From: Nitrospiraceae bacterium
GTDB lineage: Bacteria; Nitrospirota; Nitrospiria; Nitrospirales; Nitrospiraceae
Length of the DNA stretch: 53,323 nt
Direction of reading: 5' to 3'
Assembly: GCA_009692155.1 (NCBI GenBank)
Contig: SHZW01000016.1
Span: forward strand, 1 to 53,323
Shown here piece by piece: positions 50,813-53,323 of the stretch. Within the stretch, counting starts at the first letter, position 1, and each line of letters starts with the position of its first letter. The translations under genes and the position numbers were made by a program. The notes under the pieces were generated by a model. The model did not search any database and had not been told where the DNA came from. It worked only from the letters and a program-made list of their open reading frames with translations.

Positions 50813-51661
50813 TTATCCGACGAGGCGTTGGAAGGCGGCTTGCAACCGCTTCGTCACGGGGCCTGGTTTGCCGGAGCCGCCTGGTCCGATTGCCTTCCCG
50901 TCCACACGAATGACCGGCAGGACTTCGACGGTCGTGCCGGTGAGAAAGATTTCGTCAGCGCGAAGGAACTCGTCCGAGCTCACGAACCGTTCCTCCACCG
51001 GCAGGCCTTCCTTATGTGCCAATTCCAGCACGATCGTGCGCGTCACACCGGAAAGAATCCTCTCGCCCTCCGGTGCCGTGAGCACGCGGCCGGCTTTGAC
51101 CATCATCACGTTGCTGACTGCGCCTTCGGTCACCTGCCCGTTTCGGATGAACAGGGCTTCGAACGCCCCGGCCTGCTTGGCCTTCTGACGGGCCATCACA
51201 TTAGCCAGCAGATTCACGCTCTTGATGTCGCACCGGCCCCAACGCCAGTCGTCCATCGTCATCACAGCGACACCGGATGTCTGGATCGCGGAATCCATCG
51301 GTTTCATCTCGCGCACAGTCATGACGGCGGTCGGCTTGGCGGACGCAGGAAATACATGGTCGCGAGGGGCTGCGCCACGGGTCAGCTGAAGATAGACCTT
51401 GCTCTCCGCATAGCCGCTTCGTGTGATGCCGTCCCGCACGTGCGTTGCCCATTGGTGAACGCTCCAGGGCAACGACAGTTCAATTGCCTTGGCGCTTCGT
51501 TCGAAGCGGGCCAGATGCGCGTCGAGTTGGAAGGGTTTCCCATGGTAGGTGCGGATGACTTCGTAGATGCCGTCGCCGAACTGGAAACCCCGGTCTTCCA
51601 CAGAAACCGTGGCCTCTTCGAGCGGCATGAAGCGGCCGTTCACAAATCCAATATCCGGCAT
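50813..51661 (-). CDS. Class IV PLP aminotransferase (D-alanine/branched-chain type)
   Basis: 282 residues. VEDRGFQFGDGIYEVIRTYH, the PLP-Lys in CDIKSVNLLANVMARQKAK, EALFIRNGQVTEGAVSNVMM and LSGVTRTIVLELA are fold-type IV motifs. Length and the DRGFQFGDGIYEV pattern are closest to D-amino-acid transaminases (Dat), but branched-chain or 4-amino-4-deoxychorismate lyase relatives share them. It is the last gene of a minus-strand group with a chagasin-like, a Rieske and a DUF192 protein. Confidence 0.85.
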   Translation of the reverse strand: MPDIGFVNGRFMPLEEATVSVEDRGFQFGDGIYEVIRTYHGKPFQLDAHLARFERSAKAIELSLPWSVHQWATHVRDGITRSGYAESKVYLQLTRGAAPRDHVFPASAKPTAVMTVREMKPMDSAIQTSGVAVMTMDDWRWGRCDIKSVNLLANVMARQKAKQAGAFEALFIRNGQVTEGAVSNVMMVKAGRVLTAPEGERILSGVTRTIVLELAHKEGLPVEERFVSSDEFLRADEIFLTGTTVEVLPVIRVDGKAIGPGGSGKPGPVTKRLQAAFQRLVG

Positions 51662-51670
51662 GAACCTCTT

Positions 51671-52000
51671 TCAGGGGCGGGCAGTTCCATCCGCCGCATT
51701 GATCAGAAACACCCGGCGATCTTCGGCGGTGAATTTCCAGCCCATGCGTTTTTCGAACAGGATTCGATACTCACCCGGCTCGAGCGCGCGAAACTCGAAC
51801 GTCCGCGTCCCGTTGTCCACGGCATTGTTGCCGGCAACCCGCAGGTAGTCATCGCCCACCAACGCGAGCAAGGCGGTGTCGTAGGACGGCACCCACTGCT
51901 CTCCCCGCGTCCGATCCTCCCAGAGATGAATCGGAAACGGCTGTCCCGCTCGAACCGACAGGTGCTTGACCTCGCCCGTTGTGCCGTCCTGTGCCGCCAT
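51671..52000 (-). CDS. Chagasin (I42)-like protein
   Basis: 109 residues from ATG 52000; the longer frame to 52093 runs into the Rieske gene and is rejected. HLSVRAGQPFPIHLWED, an aromatic WVPSYDTALLALVG, a GTRTFEFRALEPGEYRILFE strand pair and an end loop KRMGWKF follow the order of strands and loops in the I42 cysteine-protease-inhibitor family. The inhibitory NPTTG loop is not conserved (DRTRGEQW here), so an inhibitor role is uncertain. No signal peptide. Confidence 0.6.
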   Translation of the reverse strand: MAAQDGTTGEVKHLSVRAGQPFPIHLWEDRTRGEQWVPSYDTALLALVGDDYLRVAGNNAVDNGTRTFEFRALEPGEYRILFEKRMGWKFTAEDRRVFLINAADGTARP

Positions 52001-52017
52001 CGTAGCTATTCCAGAAA

Positions 52018-52368
52018 TTAATCCTGAACCTTGCGGCGAGGCCCGACGAAGACCTCGCTCTCCTTGACCTTCACTTCGTAGCTGCCCACGCAATTGCCTC
52101 CGCCGTCGGATGCCAGCCCCGTCCGGACGTCAAAGGCGAGATCGTGCCAGGGGCAGGAGACGACATGCCCCTTCAGCGTCCCCTCGCCCAGGGGGCCTCC
52201 CTGATGGGGGCAGATGTTATAGATGGCGTAATACGTACCGCTCACGTTGAAGACGGCGAGTTCACGCCCGTTCACCTCAACAACTTTGGCGCCCCCCGCC
52301 GGGATGTCATCCACGGCGGCGACTCGCGTGAAGCCGTCCATGCTGATGGTCTTGGATGAACCGCTCAT
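52018..52368 (-). CDS. Rieske [2Fe-2S] ferredoxin-like protein
   Basis: 116 residues. The cluster ligands are CPHQGGPL (Cys, His) and CPWHDLAF (Cys, His), 17 residues apart, in a soluble domain like that of NirD or dioxygenase ferredoxins. The ICPHQGG and SCPWHDL boxes are intact. It likely passes electrons to an unidentified oxygenase or reductase; no partner is adjacent. It lies 8 bp after the DUF192 gene. Confidence 0.88.
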   Translation of the reverse strand: MSGSSKTISMDGFTRVAAVDDIPAGGAKVVEVNGRELAVFNVSGTYYAIYNICPHQGGPLGEGTLKGHVVSCPWHDLAFDVRTGLASDGGGNCVGSYEVKVKESEVFVGPRRKVQD

Positions 52369-52376
52369 GATCCTCG

Positions 52377-52868
52377 CTATAATATCAGTGTGAATTTCAG
52401 CTCGACGCCGGTCGCAAGTTGTTCCCGCTTGATGAAGCCGGCCTCGGTTTCAATCACATATCGGGCATTTTCAGGCGGCGGGCCGTAGGCCGGGCACGGA
52501 TCTTTTTCGCAGGGCATCGCGCGTTCCACCAGATGCACCACGTGCCGGCTTTCGTCCGCCCAGATCACGTCGACCGGAAAGGTGAACCCCTTCGTCCTGA
52601 CCCGGTGGCGATCGGATGTCTCGAAGATATACAGCATCCCGCCGTCCGGCGGCAACGACTCACGGAAGGCCAGCCCGAAGAGCTGCTTCTCCGGCGTGTC
52701 AGCGACTTCGGCTTTGATCGCCGTCCCGCTCGGAAACGTGACGATGATGATTGCATCCTTGTCGCCTGAAAACATCAGCACCCCGCCGATCAAGACTGCG
52801 GCCAGCACGAGCAGGATCACGCCCCGGCGCGGGGTCGGCGGCGTTTTCGACGGTGTCAGGATATCCAT
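52377..52868 (-). CDS. DUF192-family membrane-anchored protein
   Basis: 163 residues. An N-terminal anchor (GVILLVLAAVLIGGVLMF, about 16-33) is followed by the DUF192 domain: VEVADTPEKQLFGLAFRESL in the form AEVADTPEKQLFGLAFRESL, GGMLYIFETSDRHRVRTKGF, PVDVIWAD and the C-terminal YVIETEAGFIKREQLATG. The function of the family is not established. The extra segment CEKDPC suggests a disulfide. It is the first gene of its group; GAGGAAT lies 5 nt before the ATG. Confidence 0.85.
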   Translation of the reverse strand: MDILTPSKTPPTPRRGVILLVLAAVLIGGVLMFSGDKDAIIIVTFPSGTAIKAEVADTPEKQLFGLAFRESLPPDGGMLYIFETSDRHRVRTKGFTFPVDVIWADESRHVVHLVERAMPCEKDPCPAYGPPPENARYVIETEAGFIKREQLATGVELKFTLIL

Positions 52869-52947
52869 AATATTCCTCGCCTCAGCTGCCTAGGCCCAAC
52901 GGCCCATATCAATCAAGCACATAGGCCTTCTGCTCGCCATCCTGCTG

Positions 52948-52977
52948 TTGACTTAAAAAAGAAGCGCAGTCTAGAAT
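52948..52977 (+). promoter_or_regulatory. Sigma-70-type promoter for the ferredoxin gene
   Basis: TTGACT (52948-52953), 18 bp, TAGAAT (52972-52977), with a leader of about 63 nt. Confidence 0.6.
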
Positions 52978-53046
52978 GGCGCCCTTGGACCGATTGAATA
53001 TCGGTTTGATGCACTTGTCAACACCGTTTGTAAGGAGATATGAGTC

Positions 53047-53323
53047 ATGTCGCTCTTAATTACGACCGAATGCATTTCCTGCGGCGCGTGCGTACCGGAA
53101 TGCCCCAACGAGGCGATCTTCGAAAGCCGGAGCGACGCGGAAGCCAAGGGCAACCACGTCGGCGAAGGCCAGGGCGATTATGTGATCACGAATGATCGCT
53201 GCACCGAGTGCGTCGGCCACTTCGATGAACCGCAGTGCGCGGCGGTCTGCCCCGTGGACAACTGCTGCATCTCAGACCCGCTCTATCCGGAAACCACCCA
53301 AGTTCTGCTCGACAGAGCCAAGA
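53047..53323 (+). CDS. 4Fe-4S ferredoxin, YfhL/FdxN type (3' end outside window)
   Basis: At least 92 residues from ATG 53047, with AAGGAG 10 nt upstream; an ATG at 53039 is in another frame. Two cluster motifs are visible: CISCGACVPECPNEAI and CTECVGHFDEPQCAAVCPVD. The insertion between the second and third cysteines of the second motif is typical of the 2[4Fe-4S] YfhL-like ferredoxins. It would be a low-potential electron carrier. The stop lies beyond the right edge. Confidence 0.9.
   Translation, partial: MSLLITTECISCGACVPECPNEAIFESRSDAEAKGNHVGEGQGDYVITNDRCTECVGHFDEPQCAAVCPVDNCCISDPLYPETTQVLLDRAK

Noticed and set aside
50594-52021. 475-codon open frame on the plus strand
   Set aside because: It runs antisense through a clear class IV aminotransferase gene and through hairpins, and its translation has no domain character; it is a GC-rich shadow.

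Overview
The window is a dense, GC-rich (roughly 60%) bacterial chromosome segment. Gene content fits a Nitrospira-type member of the phylum Nitrospirota: an alginate-export-type outer-membrane protein, paired TatA-like genes, an archaeal-type phosphoglycerate mutase homologue inside a threonine operon, an ihfA-merR-tRNA operon, and many short dispersed hairpin repeats. The assignment is inferred from family resemblance; no rRNA or lineage-specific marker is present.

Layout. 1-2025 (minus): outer-membrane porin-like gene (cut by the left edge) and two TatA/B-family genes. 2169-2298: palindromic 130-bp repeat. 2295-3761 (minus): MidA-like methyltransferase. 4043-7992 (plus): secreted protein, GT2 glycosyltransferase, a broken four-helix-bundle gene inside an inverted-repeat cassette, a LAB_N membrane protein and an ArnT/PMT-like glycosyltransferase. 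7971-14348 (minus): PAP2 phosphatase, TolB-like beta-propeller, M1 peptidase, ftsY, ybeY, phoH. 14834-19031 (minus): type IV pilus minor pseudopilins and pilD behind a candidate sigma-54 promoter. 19202-23378: LuxR-type HTH protein (plus), then rlmB-like gene, cysS, surE, tRNA-Pro(GGG), merR and ihfA (minus). 23521-31294 (minus): amino-acid operon reading aminotransferase, hom, thrC, apgM-like, lysC, cimA. 31603-38558 (plus): pdxJ, acpS, nnr, tsaE, HIT protein, lapA-like gene, mutS. 38677-39934 (minus): two secreted proteins of unknown function. 40186-50331 (minus): M16 peptidase, pnp, rpsO, truB, rbfA, DUF503, infB, nusA, a small duplicate of the nusA 5' end, and rimP. 50332-50812: long, highly structured intergenic region. 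50813-52868 (minus): aminotransferase, chagasin-like protein, Rieske protein, DUF192 protein. 53047-end (plus): ferredoxin, cut by the right edge.

The most unusual signal is a set of dispersed low-complexity word repeats, mostly with a 7-nt period and in two places 9-nt, arranged as inverted arms. Several unrelated word vocabularies occur (CGTGATC-like, GTGCCTC-like, CTCAGCA-like, CCTTACC-like, GCCCCTC-like, TCTGGTTTG-like, CCCTCCC-like, CCACAGATG-like). They sit between genes, supply the stop codons of several genes, and are inserted in frame in at least eight proteins. One copy (5435-5870) has the same arms far apart and carries a four-helix-bundle (23S-IVP/S23/Avd-like) gene between them. 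I propose that the short hairpins and this gene belong to one dispersal system.

Other points of interest are a translationally coupled partial duplication of the start of nusA, near-leaderless promoters at 4043 and 4703, a pnp-rpsO intergenic hairpin, and an apgM-like gene occupying the place of a missing homoserine kinase.
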